Assembly: GCA_050248915.1 (NCBI GenBank)
Contig: JBFWRL010000005.1
Location: 20,171 to 84,170, forward strand
DNA: 64,000 nucleotides
Origin: GCA-2770975 sp050248915
GTDB taxonomy: Bacteria > Cyanobacteriota > Sericytochromatia > UBA7694
Direction: 5' to 3'
A program made the translations under genes and the position numbers. This document shows, piece after piece, positions 25,668 through 34,662 of this stretch (position 1 is the first letter of the stretch; each line of letters begins with the position of its first letter). The notes beneath the pieces are model-generated. The model worked only from the letters and a program-made list of their open reading frames with translations, searched no databases and was not told the origin of the DNA.

Positions 25668-27380
25668 TTATTTTTTTGTGAGCCAAGTACTGATCTCGGA
25701 CAGTGATAGGGTATTGAGCACCGCGGAGCGGGTCCAGCCCCCTTTGCGAGCCACTCCCACGCCATAAGTCACCACATCCAAGCCACCACAGCTGTGTGCA
25801 TCGGGACTGATGGCCAATTTCACCCCCAATTGACGCGCCAAAGGACCGTGGCGCCAATCCAAGTCGAGGCGGCTGGGATGGGCATTGAGTTCCATCACGG
25901 TACCGGTTTCAGCGCAGGCCGCCAAAACGGCGGGCACATTGACCGGATAACCCTCACGGGCCAGCAAAATTCGTCCTGTCAAATGACCGATCATGGTCAC
26001 CCGCGGATGGTGGATCGCGTGGAGTATGCGTTCGGTCATTTCAGCCTCTTTCATTTTAAAGCGGCTATGGACAGAAGCGATCACAAAGTCAAATCCCGCC
26101 AACAATTCATCGGGATAGTCCAGACTGCCATCGGGCAAAATATCCACCTCAATGCCTTTAAAGACTTTAAAGTTTTCTAAACGGGCGTTGAGGGCATCGA
26201 TCTCTTGCCACTGGGCATGCACCCGCTCGATCTCCAAACCGTGGGCATAAACTGCCGATTGGCTGTGCTCCGAGACCCCCAGATAACTATACCCCCGCTG
26301 CTGACAAGCCTGAACCATGGCCGCAAGGCTGTCGGCCCCATCGCTCCAAGTCGTGTGGGCATGAAAAACCCCTTTGAGATCTTGCGCAGTGATCAAATCT
26401 GAAAAATCAGCACCAGCCAACACTTCGCCGCTATTCTCGCGCAATTCCGGGGGAATCCAAGGCAACCCCAATTCACGAAAAATGGCCGCTTCGCTGTCGC
26501 AGATAAGCGACTCTTCGCCACGAAACAAACCATTTTCATTGAGTGTGAGCCCCTGTTCTTGGGCCCGTGCTTGTAAAGCCCTATTGTGCTCTTTGCTGCC
26601 GGTCATCTGCAGCAAAAGAAAGGGGTACTCAGCTTCTGAGACCAAGCGAAAATCGACACTTAATCCCGATTTTAGGCGAATATGGGTCTGGGCCAAGCCC
26701 TGCCCAATTACCGACTCAAGCTGGGGCAAAGCCACAAAATGGGCCATGATCGCTTCGCGCTCGGGCTCATCACAGGCCCCTACCAACACAAGATCTTTGA
26801 CCACTTCTCTGGCCCTGCGCAAAGACCCCGCCAAAGAACAGTGCTTGAGTTGGGGAGATTGTTTGAGCCAGTCGAGCACCACCATAGCCTTTTCCTGGGC
26901 AAATGGAAAGAGAAACAACCCTTGACGGGTTTTTAAAAACTCCAAGCCCTGGAGAATATTGGTCTGGGTTTTAGCCCCAAAGCCCTTCATGGTCACCAGA
27001 CGGTTTTCATGGCAGGCGTATTCCAGTTCCCCCAAAGAGGCAATGCCCAATTGGGCATAAATGGCACTGACTTTTTTCGGCCCCAATCCAGGGATCTGAA
27101 GCATCTCCAAGAGTCCAGGCGGGGTTTCAGCCTTGAGGGTTTCGTAGTCCGGGTCAGGGTCACCCATGGCCCAGACGCGAATCTGCTGACTCAGACCTTT
27201 GCCAATGCCTTTAAGCTTTTCCAATTCACCACTTTCGAGCAAAAAAGCCATGTCTTGAGCAGCCATTTCGAGGGTACGGACGGCATTTTGATAGGCCCTG
27301 ATTTTAAACGGATTGGCATCGTTCAGCTCCAGCAGAACCGCCATTTCTTCCAAACGCTCTAAAACCTGACCTTTGTTCAT
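25668..27380 (-). CDS. polX: PolX family protein with PHP exonuclease domain and degenerate polymerase site
   Basis: Bacterial PolX enzymes fill short gaps in base-excision repair. The 570 residues have helix-hairpin-helix segments ('LKGIGKGLSQQI', 'IPGLGPKKVSAIYAQLG', 'MKGFGAKT'), a pol-beta-like core and a C-terminal PHP domain with 'HAHTTWSDG', 'GVSEHS', 'KGIEVDI', 'ASVHSRF', 'GHLTGR', 'ELNAHP' and 'SPDAHS', the metal ligands of the 3'-5' exonuclease. In the polymerase motif GS.RR...DxD, the sequence is 'GSLRRAREVVKDLVLV': the first Asp (196) is there but the second is Val198. 'SVDFRLV' keeps the third Asp. It is last in an operon behind the P460 and YceI-like genes. Confidence 0.92.
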   Translation of the reverse strand: MNKGQVLERLEEMAVLLELNDANPFKIRAYQNAVRTLEMAAQDMAFLLESGELEKLKGIGKGLSQQIRVWAMGDPDPDYETLKAETPPGLLEMLQIPGLGPKKVSAIYAQLGIASLGELEYACHENRLVTMKGFGAKTQTNILQGLEFLKTRQGLFLFPFAQEKAMVVLDWLKQSPQLKHCSLAGSLRRAREVVKDLVLVGACDEPEREAIMAHFVALPQLESVIGQGLAQTHIRLKSGLSVDFRLVSEAEYPFLLLQMTGSKEHNRALQARAQEQGLTLNENGLFRGEESLICDSEAAIFRELGLPWIPPELRENSGEVLAGADFSDLITAQDLKGVFHAHTTWSDGADSLAAMVQACQQRGYSYLGVSEHSQSAVYAHGLEIERVHAQWQEIDALNARLENFKVFKGIEVDILPDGSLDYPDELLAGFDFVIASVHSRFKMKEAEMTERILHAIHHPRVTMIGHLTGRILLAREGYPVNVPAVLAACAETGTVMELNAHPSRLDLDWRHGPLARQLGVKLAISPDAHSCGGLDVVTYGVGVARKGGWTRSAVLNTLSLSEISTWLTKK

Positions 27381-27400
27381 GCACAACGCCTTTACCTGAA

Positions 27401-27916
27401 TTATTCAAAACCAAAGATATAATCCTTGTTTTTGGCACCTGCATGGCAATTGATACACAAAGGGACTTTGCCTTTGAGCCGTGGGGCACCGTCGGGTGCC
27501 AACATAGCATAAAACCAGTCCCCATTGGCAGGGTCATAACCTGGGATTTTTTTCATCACATAAATGCGTTCAATCGGCCCATCAGTCCCCACATGCCCCT
27601 CTTTAAAGGCCAATGCGCCGTCGGGAAAAGGGTAAGATTTGGCATTAAAGGCCTTAAGCGCGACAGGATCGAGATGGGTGCGCACATAGATCCCGCCGTG
27701 TTGTGGGCTGAGGCGCAATTGGGCATTCAGACTGGCAAAACCCGTATAAGACTGTGAAAGGGTCTTTAGCTCAGCCTCATTAGGTTCGGCAAGCACAGCC
27801 GGGGCAGCGCTTGCCGGGCTGCCATTGGCCGGAGTTTGGGAAGTTGTGGGAGCAGAACAAGCGACCATCGCTGAGGCCAGCAAGACAAATACTCCAAAGG
27901 CAGAAAAGAGCTTCAT
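27401..27916 (-). CDS. Cytochrome P460 family lipoprotein
   Basis: The 171 residues start with a lipoprotein signal ('LLASAMVAC'), an Ala/Pro/Ser-rich linker, then a compact domain: 'PHGGIYVRTHLDP'-like segment, 'FKEGHVGTDGPIERIYVMKKIPGYDPANGDWFYAML' and the haem site CINCH near the C-terminus. This is the order of cytochrome P460 proteins, c-type monohaem proteins with beta-sheet folds; the Nitrosomonas enzyme oxidises hydroxylamine, while most homologues are untested. It should face the periplasm. It lies 3 bases after the YceI-like gene and 20 bases before polX. Confidence 0.85.
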   Translation of the reverse strand: MKLFSAFGVFVLLASAMVACSAPTTSQTPANGSPASAAPAVLAEPNEAELKTLSQSYTGFASLNAQLRLSPQHGGIYVRTHLDPVALKAFNAKSYPFPDGALAFKEGHVGTDGPIERIYVMKKIPGYDPANGDWFYAMLAPDGAPRLKGKVPLCINCHAGAKNKDYIFGFE

Positions 27917-27919
27917 ACT

Positions 27920-28540
27920 TTATTTGACAATCCCAAAATTCTGGACTTTATCTGAACCCAGATTAAAATGCAGTTCCAAATAATCGGGCACCTTGGCAAT
28001 GGCCCCCCCTGGACCCACTTCGGGTGGCTGTAAACCCAAAGCCGTAAAGCGGGTGCGAATACTGCCATAGACTTCAATCTTGCCCGCAGATTTGCGAATT
28101 TTGACCAGCGCAGTCAGGGAAAAAGAGCGACCAGCCACCGCCAATTTACCTCTCACGGTGCCTTGACCTTTTGCCAAGATACTCTCCCACTGGGCTTTGG
28201 ACAGGGCCTCAGTGGTAAAGGTCAAACTGGGCTGAACAGAGGCTTTTAAAATTTTTAACACCTCTTTGTCGCGGTCAGCCTCTTGGCTATTAAACGACGA
28301 AATTGGAATTGAGACGATAGCAGCAAATTTACCCGCCCCCGCTGCTTGGGCTGAGACAGAGACCTGACAACTGGTCCCCACCACCTCATGTTGAGACACC
28401 AAGGCCAGCGTCTTTGTGGTGCGCCACGCCACACAATGGGAACCCGACTGAAGCACCTGCCGGGGGGGCATTGTGCCAGCCTGAGCAGGCAAACTGAGAG
28501 GTAACAACAGACAAAAAGCCAAAAAAGCAGGTTTAATCAC
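27920..28540 (-). CDS. YceI-like periplasmic protein
   Basis: From a GTG at 28540 with GGAGG five bases ahead, the product has 206 residues and a signal peptide ending 'LPAQA'. The mature part has 'FAAIVSIPISSFNSQEADRDKEVLKILKASVQPSLTFTTEAL' (cut: IPISSFNS, DRDKEVLKIL), 'GTVRGKLAVAGRSFSLTALV' and a closing 'ALGLQPPEVGPGGAIAKVPDYLELHFNL'. The pattern (strand, D.e...L....yP.ltF.s, then ...G.L.l.G....v....) is that of YceI lipocalin-like proteins, which bind isoprenoid-type lipids. Two Cys residues in the first strand region could form a disulfide. It heads the operon with the P460 lipoprotein and polX. Confidence 0.75.
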   Translation of the reverse strand: MIKPAFLAFCLLLPLSLPAQAGTMPPRQVLQSGSHCVAWRTTKTLALVSQHEVVGTSCQVSVSAQAAGAGKFAAIVSIPISSFNSQEADRDKEVLKILKASVQPSLTFTTEALSKAQWESILAKGQGTVRGKLAVAGRSFSLTALVKIRKSAGKIEVYGSIRTRFTALGLQPPEVGPGGAIAKVPDYLELHFNLGSDKVQNFGIVK

Positions 28541-28653
28541 GGGGGCCTCCAATAGATATTCGCGATTCACGGGATCGGTTGAATGCAGTTTATTCTTCTC
28601 CTGAAAGTGCTTGTGACAAACAGAGAAAACATATTACGATTATAGCAGCCATC

Positions 28654-28674
28654 TTAATCGGAACTACCGATTAA
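28654..28674. promoter_or_regulatory. Perfect inverted repeat upstream of the DnaJ-type gene
   Basis: TTAATCGG-AACTA-CCGATTAA is a perfect 8-base inverted repeat with a 5-base spacer in the divergent region between the YceI-like gene (start 28540) and the chaperone gene (start 28745). It is not CIRCE (TTAGCACTC-N9-GAGTGCTAA). It is a candidate operator for either or both genes. Confidence 0.55.
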
Positions 28675-28744
28675 AGTTGAACGGGCACGCAAAATAGAGA
28701 TTCAATTAAACTAAAATGCCCTGGGTGGGAATAGAGGAGGAGCC

Positions 28745-29689
28745 ATGCAAACCGGTTTTATTGATTATTATCAGACCCTTGGATTAAACAAAAATGCCAC
28801 AGCTGAGGAAATTAAAAAAGCCTATCGCAAATTGGCCCGACAATACCACCCAGATGTGACAGCCAATAACGATGAGGCAGATCGTAAGTTCAAACAAATT
28901 AACGAAGCCAATGAAGTGCTTTCAGACCCAGAAAAGCGCAAAAAATACGATGCCTATGGCGAGCAATGGCAATATGCCGATCAGATCGAAAAAATGCGCC
29001 GCAACCAAGGCCAACAGTATACCTACGACGCAGACCCAGGTGATGGCTTCTCTGACTTTTTTCATTCGGTTTTTGGTTCGATGTTCGGAGGCGGACAATC
29101 CTTTGGCGGGGGGGCTGGACACCCTTTCGGGGGAGGCCGGAGCACTCAGCGGGTCAAAAGCAAAGGCCAAGACTACGAAACTGAAATCAGCCTGGATCTG
29201 GAAGAACTGTTGGAGGCCTCCAAGCGCACCCTCAACGTCGATGGACGGCAGATCCGCATTACTGTCCCCGAAGGGGTGAGTGACGGCCAAACTATCCGTG
29301 TGCGTGGTCAAGGGGCGGCCTCTCCTTATGGCGGCGAGAATGGCGACCTCTATGTCAAGTTTAAAGTCCGCCCCCATGCCCGATTTGAAAGAAAAGAAGC
29401 CGATCTGCACCTCAAAACAGAACTCGATCTGTATACCGCGATTCTTGGCGGTGAACTCGAAATCAAAAGTCTGAGCGGCCCAATTCGCTTAAAAATCAAA
29501 CCAGGCACCCAAAACGGCTCTACCCTGCGCTTGCGGGGCAAAGGCCTTCCGCTGTACAAAAAACCAGGTGAGCGGGGAGATCTCTTTGTCAATCTGCAAG
29601 TCCAATTGCCCGAAAAACTCAGTTCCGAAGAAGAGGCGCTTTTCAGGCAATTGGCAATGCTCCGCCAAACACCCACCCAAACAGCATAA
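28745..29689 (+). CDS. cbpA: DnaJ-type co-chaperone without zinc fingers (CbpA-like)
   Basis: J-domain proteins stimulate Hsp70 ATPase and deliver clients. The 314 residues have a J domain at 7-70 ('YYQTLGLNKNATAEEIKKAYRKLARQYHPD' contains HPD), a Gly/Phe-rich linker (about 95-135), and two C-terminal beta domains ('LDLEELLEASKRTLNV', 'GENGDLYVKFKVRPHARFER', 'LDLYTAILGGELEI'). The CxxCxGxG zinc-finger repeats of DnaJ are missing, so this is the class B, CbpA-like type. A strong GAGGAGG precedes the ATG. Confidence 0.93.
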   Translation: MQTGFIDYYQTLGLNKNATAEEIKKAYRKLARQYHPDVTANNDEADRKFKQINEANEVLSDPEKRKKYDAYGEQWQYADQIEKMRRNQGQQYTYDADPGDGFSDFFHSVFGSMFGGGQSFGGGAGHPFGGGRSTQRVKSKGQDYETEISLDLEELLEASKRTLNVDGRQIRITVPEGVSDGQTIRVRGQGAASPYGGENGDLYVKFKVRPHARFERKEADLHLKTELDLYTAILGGELEIKSLSGPIRLKIKPGTQNGSTLRLRGKGLPLYKKPGERGDLFVNLQVQLPEKLSSEEEALFRQLAMLRQTPTQTA

Positions 29690-29777
29690 TTTTCAAATTG
29701 GTAACCAACGCACTGAATATTCGCGCGCGAACCCTGTAAACTGCTATTTAAATCCAGAGATTGAAAGACAAAAATAC

Positions 29778-31541
29778 ATGAGCGCGACTCCCACCCTAGA
29801 TCCAGAATTAACGACAGTCTATCTTGAGCGTCTGGCTGTTGTACAAGAATTACTGCGTCAGATACAAAGAGATACCTTGGATTATCAAAAAGCCCTTAAA
29901 GCAGCCTACCTCATCCTTGAACAATTAAGGGCCCATCCCCAATTGGGAGGAGCGCTCTCACTTTCCCCCACCATGCCCCTGCCCAGTGAGCAAGAATTGC
30001 CGATTTTTCTCGACTTTCTAACCCGGGTGATGGAGCAACTCTTAAAAAGTGGCTTGGAGCCTGAATTGCTGCGCAAGGTCCGTCAGGGATTAACCTACCT
30101 CCTGCCAAGGCTTTGGACTCCCCCCGAACACCAGCAAAAGACCTTCGACAAACTCAAACCCTCCTTAGCTGCAGGGGCGCAACTCTTTCAGAATGACTTG
30201 TTAAAATCCGCTCTTCAAGACATTGAGACCTTGCCCCCAGAGGCACAAATCGCCAAAGTCCTGAAAGGCGTTGAGCAAAGCCTGATTCAACATGAGCCCG
30301 AACAAACGGGGTTAATTGTGGGCGGCTCCATGCCTTTTGTTGAACAAATTCTCATGCTCTGTAGTATTCCTGGTCTGTATTGGCAGGTCTGTGTCAGCTG
30401 GCAAGAAGCCGTTCAAGCCTCAATGATCAACCCACCTGCCGTAGTGGTTTTTCAATGGGAACAGGCCCAAAGCCAAAACTTTCCAACCCCAGACGCATTG
30501 ATCCAAATGGACACAGCAGACATTGTCGCTGTTACGTCCGACTTCAGTCATTTACAATTGGAAAACTTGCCCGAACGGGTCGATCAGATTTTAGAGATCA
30601 AATGGCTGCCGCGTTTTTTACCGGGCCTTTTGCGCAAGAGTCTGATGCGTCAACGGCATCTGGCCCATCAGCGCCGCAAAGACTTTCTCACAGGTCTTCC
30701 CAGCCCCCTGGGCATTTATGAACAATTTGAACATATCCAAGGCCTGTTTAATCGCATGAAAGCCCCATTTTCAATGGCCGTACTCAAATTGGAGCGCTTT
30801 CGCCTGATCGAAGAAGAACAGGGGCCTTACCTGGCCAGTCAATGGCTTAAATCGTTTTCACAAAAGCTCAAAGCCACCTTGCGCCGAACAGACAGTGTGG
30901 GCCGTTGGTCACCGGATCGGTTTTTATTGCTCTTTCCCCATACCCCCGTTTCTGGCGCGCTGATAGCCCTGGAAAAACTGCAACACGGCCTGGAGCAAGA
31001 CCAACCATTTTTGAATAACCCAGATTATTTGCCGGCCTTTTCATCTGGTTTGATTCAGATCAAACCAGACATGGCATTTGAAGAAGCGCTGCTCGAAAGT
31101 TGGAAGCTGATGCAGGAATCGCAGGCCCCCGGCAGTTCTCCTATCCGCTTTAAAGCAGAAGAAGTGAATACAGATATGCAACCGCATATTCTGCTCTTGG
31201 ATGACGATCCCCTGATTCTGCAAATGCTGCGCTTTGTCATGTCTAAACAGGGCTTTCAGGTCACCCAATTAAGCGATGGCAATCAAATCCTCAATGTTTT
31301 GGCCAATACGCCGATCTCGCTGATTATCATGGATGTCAAAATGCCGGGTATGGATGGCTTTGAGGTTCTCGAAATGATCCGCAAACAACGTGAATTCGAT
31401 GCTTTGCCGATCGTCATGTTGACCTCACTCAAAGGGGAAGAACACATTGCCCGCGGGTTTGACCTCGGTGCCAATGACTATCTCTATAAACCCTTTTCCC
31501 CGTCAGAATTGGTGATTCGCATCCGCCGCTTCTTAAAATAA
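29778..31541 (+). CDS. Degenerate GGDEF protein with C-terminal receiver domain
   Basis: The 587 residues comprise an N-terminal helical region (1-290, unknown), a GGDEF-fold domain (about 295-450) and a CheY-like receiver (469-587). The GGDEF domain keeps 'DFLTGL' but the signature GGDEF reads 'RWSPDRF' and the metal Asp region reads 'KLERFRLI', so diguanylate cyclase activity is not expected; it may bind c-di-GMP or act as a scaffold. The receiver is intact: DDD near its start, phospho-acceptor Asp519 in 'IIMDVKMPG', 'MLTS' and Lys in 'YKPFSP'. The receiver being C-terminal is unusual. It is convergent with the GT2 gene 21 bases away. A longer reading frame upstream overlaps the DnaJ-type gene and was rejected. 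Confidence 0.85.
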   Translation: MSATPTLDPELTTVYLERLAVVQELLRQIQRDTLDYQKALKAAYLILEQLRAHPQLGGALSLSPTMPLPSEQELPIFLDFLTRVMEQLLKSGLEPELLRKVRQGLTYLLPRLWTPPEHQQKTFDKLKPSLAAGAQLFQNDLLKSALQDIETLPPEAQIAKVLKGVEQSLIQHEPEQTGLIVGGSMPFVEQILMLCSIPGLYWQVCVSWQEAVQASMINPPAVVVFQWEQAQSQNFPTPDALIQMDTADIVAVTSDFSHLQLENLPERVDQILEIKWLPRFLPGLLRKSLMRQRHLAHQRRKDFLTGLPSPLGIYEQFEHIQGLFNRMKAPFSMAVLKLERFRLIEEEQGPYLASQWLKSFSQKLKATLRRTDSVGRWSPDRFLLLFPHTPVSGALIALEKLQHGLEQDQPFLNNPDYLPAFSSGLIQIKPDMAFEEALLESWKLMQESQAPGSSPIRFKAEEVNTDMQPHILLLDDDPLILQMLRFVMSKQGFQVTQLSDGNQILNVLANTPISLIIMDVKMPGMDGFEVLEMIRKQREFDALPIVMLTSLKGEEHIARGFDLGANDYLYKPFSPSELVIRIRRFLK

Positions 31542-31562
31542 AACACAGAGGAAGGTCAAGCT

Positions 31563-32987
31563 TTAAGCTTTGCTGGAAGAAATGACATCAAAGCCCTTGC
31601 GCTGCATTTTACCCCAGTGCGGCGTTTGGCCTGTGAGTTTGCGCCACATACCACGGGCCCGCCAGAGTGTGAGCAACTGACGGTAGCCCAGACTTTCAAG
31701 CAACGAAGCCAAAATCAGAATCAATAAATCTTTGAGGTGCAAATAGCGCCGAAAGGTCAATTCTTCGAGTGCGATCGCAAAAATTGAAACAATACTGCCA
31801 TAGACAAAAGCCACCAGGAAAAAAGCCATTAAGAAGGAGCCAGAGAGCATCCCCAACAGAGCGGTGATAACAATCGAAATATAGCCTGTCAATTCAATCA
31901 CAGGCCCCAGCATTTCCAGGAAAAAATAATAAGGGTAAGCCAACAGGCCAATCCGACCATAACGCGGATTAAAAAACATCACCCGGTGTTTCCAAATGGC
32001 CTCCATCAGGCCCCGCTGCCAGCGATCGCGCTGATTGGCCAAAATATGCATATCCTCTGGGCACTCTGTCCAGGCCACAGGATCGGGAATAAACGCAATT
32101 TCATAAGGTTGCTTTTTCTCAAGACAATGTCTGTGCAAGCGCACAATCAGCTCCATATCTTCGCCAACGGTATTGGTTTCATAGCCACCAATTTCAACAA
32201 TCAAAGAACGTTTAAACAGGCCAAAAGCGCCTGAAATAATCAAAGTGCCTCCCAAGACACTCCAACCCATGCGGCCCGAGAGAAACGAGCGCAAATATTC
32301 CAGGGCCTGAAATCGGGCCAACCAGGTTTTGGGCAAACGCACCTGATGCACAACCCCACCAGAAATTTCGCAGCCATTGGCAATCCGAATAATACCGCCC
32401 ACAGCCACGGTCTGACTCTCCTCCAGATAAGGTCGCACCACCCTTAGAAGGGCGTCTTGCTCCAAGAGACTATCGGCATCAATGGCACAGAAAAGTGGGG
32501 TTTGGCACATATTGATTCCGGCATTGAGGGCATCAGCTTTGCCGCCATTGTCTTTGTCGATCACCCATAAATTGCTAAATTTCATGCTGCGATAAACGGT
32601 CTGAATCTCTTGAGTTTTAATGCTCGAAAGTGGCGTGCGATAGGCGGGTTCTAATTCATAGGCATCGATCAAACGCTGTAGCGTCTGGTCCTTGGAACCA
32701 TCATTGACCACCATCACCTCGTATTCAGGGTATTGCAGATTGAGCAAGGAACGGATGGATTCCACACAGGTGGATTCTTCGTTATAAGAAGGCACAATCA
32801 CGGTGATGGGAGGAGCCCCTGCTGAAGTCAACAAATATTCAATGTTGACAGACTTTAAACGGCGAGAGTATTTCCGCAAAGCCCCAAAAGAGAGGATACT
32901 GGTCAAGATATACATGCTGTTCAAAACAAACATGTACACCAGATTGATCATGCTGAGCACCAGCAAAAATATAAAAATCGATTTCAT
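31563..32987 (-). CDS. Processive family 2 glycosyltransferase (cellulose/PNAG-synthase-like)
   Basis: The 474 residues have an N-terminal membrane helix, a cytosolic GT-A domain and three or four C-terminal membrane helices. 'ITVIVPSYNEES', 'VVNDGSKDQT', 'DKDNGGKADALNAGI', 'CAIDADSLLE', 'VGEDMELIVRL' and 'QRDRWQRGLMEA' give the D, DxD, (T/G)ED and QxxRW motifs of processive synthases such as BcsA, PgaC and NodC. There is no PilZ domain. It probably builds and extrudes a beta-linked polymer. It is divergent from the HEAT-repeat gene and convergent with the receiver-protein gene. Confidence 0.93.
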   Translation of the reverse strand: MKSIFIFLLVLSMINLVYMFVLNSMYILTSILSFGALRKYSRRLKSVNIEYLLTSAGAPPITVIVPSYNEESTCVESIRSLLNLQYPEYEVMVVNDGSKDQTLQRLIDAYELEPAYRTPLSSIKTQEIQTVYRSMKFSNLWVIDKDNGGKADALNAGINMCQTPLFCAIDADSLLEQDALLRVVRPYLEESQTVAVGGIIRIANGCEISGGVVHQVRLPKTWLARFQALEYLRSFLSGRMGWSVLGGTLIISGAFGLFKRSLIVEIGGYETNTVGEDMELIVRLHRHCLEKKQPYEIAFIPDPVAWTECPEDMHILANQRDRWQRGLMEAIWKHRVMFFNPRYGRIGLLAYPYYFFLEMLGPVIELTGYISIVITALLGMLSGSFLMAFFLVAFVYGSIVSIFAIALEELTFRRYLHLKDLLILILASLLESLGYRQLLTLWRARGMWRKLTGQTPHWGKMQRKGFDVISSSKA

Positions 32988-33050
32988 GGATAATCAATAC
33001 CTGATAAATGCTACCTAATAAATACCTGAATCGAGAAAATACGCTACAGT

Positions 33051-33059
33051 ATGATAACA
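33051..33059 (-). promoter_or_regulatory. Extended -10 promoter of the processive GT2 gene
   Basis: On the minus strand TGTTATCAT is TGn plus a -10-like hexamer in the divergent region; the predicted start near 33044 leaves a 57-base leader. Confidence 0.45.
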
Positions 33060-33123
33060 TTGTCTGAAACCCTTAAACATGAGAAACTAAGCAATACTGT
33101 ATCAATCATGAGAATTTAATCAC

Positions 33124-34644
33124 GTGGAAAACCTCTGGCATAAATTTTTAAGTACTTGGCTATTGGGAGACTGGGCCCATCAATTCCTGTTGATGCTGAC
33201 CGTTTATATCCTCTTGCTGCTATTTTTGGCCTTGGGATTGGTGGCCTTAACGGTTCGTTTGCATAAATCCAATACAGAAAAAGCCAGTCGCTGGAAAAAT
33301 CTGGAAGCCAAGTGGGACCCGATTACCTCCAGCATTATCGCTGGATTTATGCCACCACAGGCCCTGCTCGACAAAGTCGGAGAAGATGAGAAGTTGTTTT
33401 TTGTCGACTATCTCATGCGTTTTGTTCCCAAATTGGAGGGCGAAACCCGTCAAATGCTGTGTAATATGGCTACACCCTATCTGGATCAATTGGCCACCCG
33501 TGTCGAAAAAGGCGATGAAGAACAGCGGGCCCGTGCCGTTTTAACCCTGAGCACAATGGGATTTGAGCGCTATCAGGATTTAATTGTTAAAGCCATTTAC
33601 GACACATCTCCCCTGGTCGCCATGTTGGCCTCCCGCTCATTGGCAGATAGCGGGGCAAGCCAATATCTGGGTCTGATTCTGGCCAAAATAGATATTTTCC
33701 GCAGTTGGAGCGCCACTTACCTGACCACCATGTTGGAATCCCTGTCGCGCAGCAACCCTGCTCTTTTGTTAAATGCCCTGGAACAAGAGCAACACCCCGA
33801 TTGGGTGAAAGCGATTATTATTCGCGCCTTGGCCCAACTCAATTATTTAGAAGCAGTACCACTGACAGCCCAAATTTTAGAAAGCGACACCGATCGGGAA
33901 GTTCAGGCTGCGGCCTTTTTATTGTTGGCGAAATTGGGTCAAACCCAATACAAGCCCCTGATTTGCCAAAAATGTCAGCACCCAGATTTTGTGATTCGTT
34001 TAAATGCAATCAAGGCTTTGGCCCAATTGGGAGATAAAACAGATGCCCCCCTGCTCGAATCCCTGCTCAAAGACCCCTCTCATTGGGTTGCTCTGCAGGC
34101 CGCAGAGGCTTTAAAAGCCACTGGCAGCCTGGAAATTCTTGATCATTTTGCAGATACAGATCACCCCCATGCCGAATTGGCCCTGCAGGTCCTCTACGAT
34201 CAAGAATCAACCAAAGAATTAGAGATTGCGGCCCACTCAATCACCTTCAGCAATAAAGTGCCACAATGGTTGCGCTCCACCTTTCGTCGGCGTTCAGCTG
34301 TGGCGTGGCGTCGGGTCGGGCACATTCTCTATTTGCCCGAGACCCATTTAGAGGTGCGCAAAGCCATTGCAATCAACCTTAAGCCCGAAGCTGACGCCTC
34401 GATTTACCAAGAGGCGATCACCCATTTGTTTTCACAAAAATTCAAAGAAGATCCCAGCTTTTTGGTGCATGTGCTCTATCGCATGCGCCCCGAACAATCA
34501 TTGGAAACCCTGAGCCAGTTTTTTTTCCAGACCAGCCACCGCCTCTCTCAGGAGACCATTCTACAGATTTTTCAGCATCATCCAGGCGCAAAACAGCGGT
34601 ACTCAACATTTATTCAGAATGCGACCCAGGTTTTACGCGTCTAA
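33124..34644 (+). CDS. Membrane-anchored HEAT-repeat protein
   Basis: The 506 residues begin with one membrane helix (residues 20-44, 'FLLMLTVYILLLLFLALGLV') and continue with helical HEAT/armadillo-type repeats, for example 'DEEQRARAVLTLSTMGFERYQDLIVKAI'-like and 'DPSHWVALQAAEALKATGSLEILDHF'-like units, through about residue 350, then less regular helices. HEAT proteins act as scaffolds. Membrane HEAT proteins beside a processive GT2 are a recurring pairing that I recall from other bacteria, so a role as synthase partner is inferred. It is divergent from the GT2 gene, sharing its promoter region, and convergent with the hybrid kinase gene. Confidence 0.82.
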   Translation: MENLWHKFLSTWLLGDWAHQFLLMLTVYILLLLFLALGLVALTVRLHKSNTEKASRWKNLEAKWDPITSSIIAGFMPPQALLDKVGEDEKLFFVDYLMRFVPKLEGETRQMLCNMATPYLDQLATRVEKGDEEQRARAVLTLSTMGFERYQDLIVKAIYDTSPLVAMLASRSLADSGASQYLGLILAKIDIFRSWSATYLTTMLESLSRSNPALLLNALEQEQHPDWVKAIIIRALAQLNYLEAVPLTAQILESDTDREVQAAAFLLLAKLGQTQYKPLICQKCQHPDFVIRLNAIKALAQLGDKTDAPLLESLLKDPSHWVALQAAEALKATGSLEILDHFADTDHPHAELALQVLYDQESTKELEIAAHSITFSNKVPQWLRSTFRRRSAVAWRRVGHILYLPETHLEVRKAIAINLKPEADASIYQEAITHLFSQKFKEDPSFLVHVLYRMRPEQSLETLSQFFFQTSHRLSQETILQIFQHHPGAKQRYSTFIQNATQVLRV

Positions 34645-34662
34645 TGGCGCAAAACTTAATTC

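Noticed and set aside
29568..29777. Upstream extension of the receiver/GGDEF protein
   Set aside because: It overlaps the end of the DnaJ-type gene in another frame and lacks a ribosome site; the ATG at 29778 fits better.
30670..31130. Active diguanylate cyclase
   Set aside because: The signature residues GGDEF and the metal Asp are replaced.
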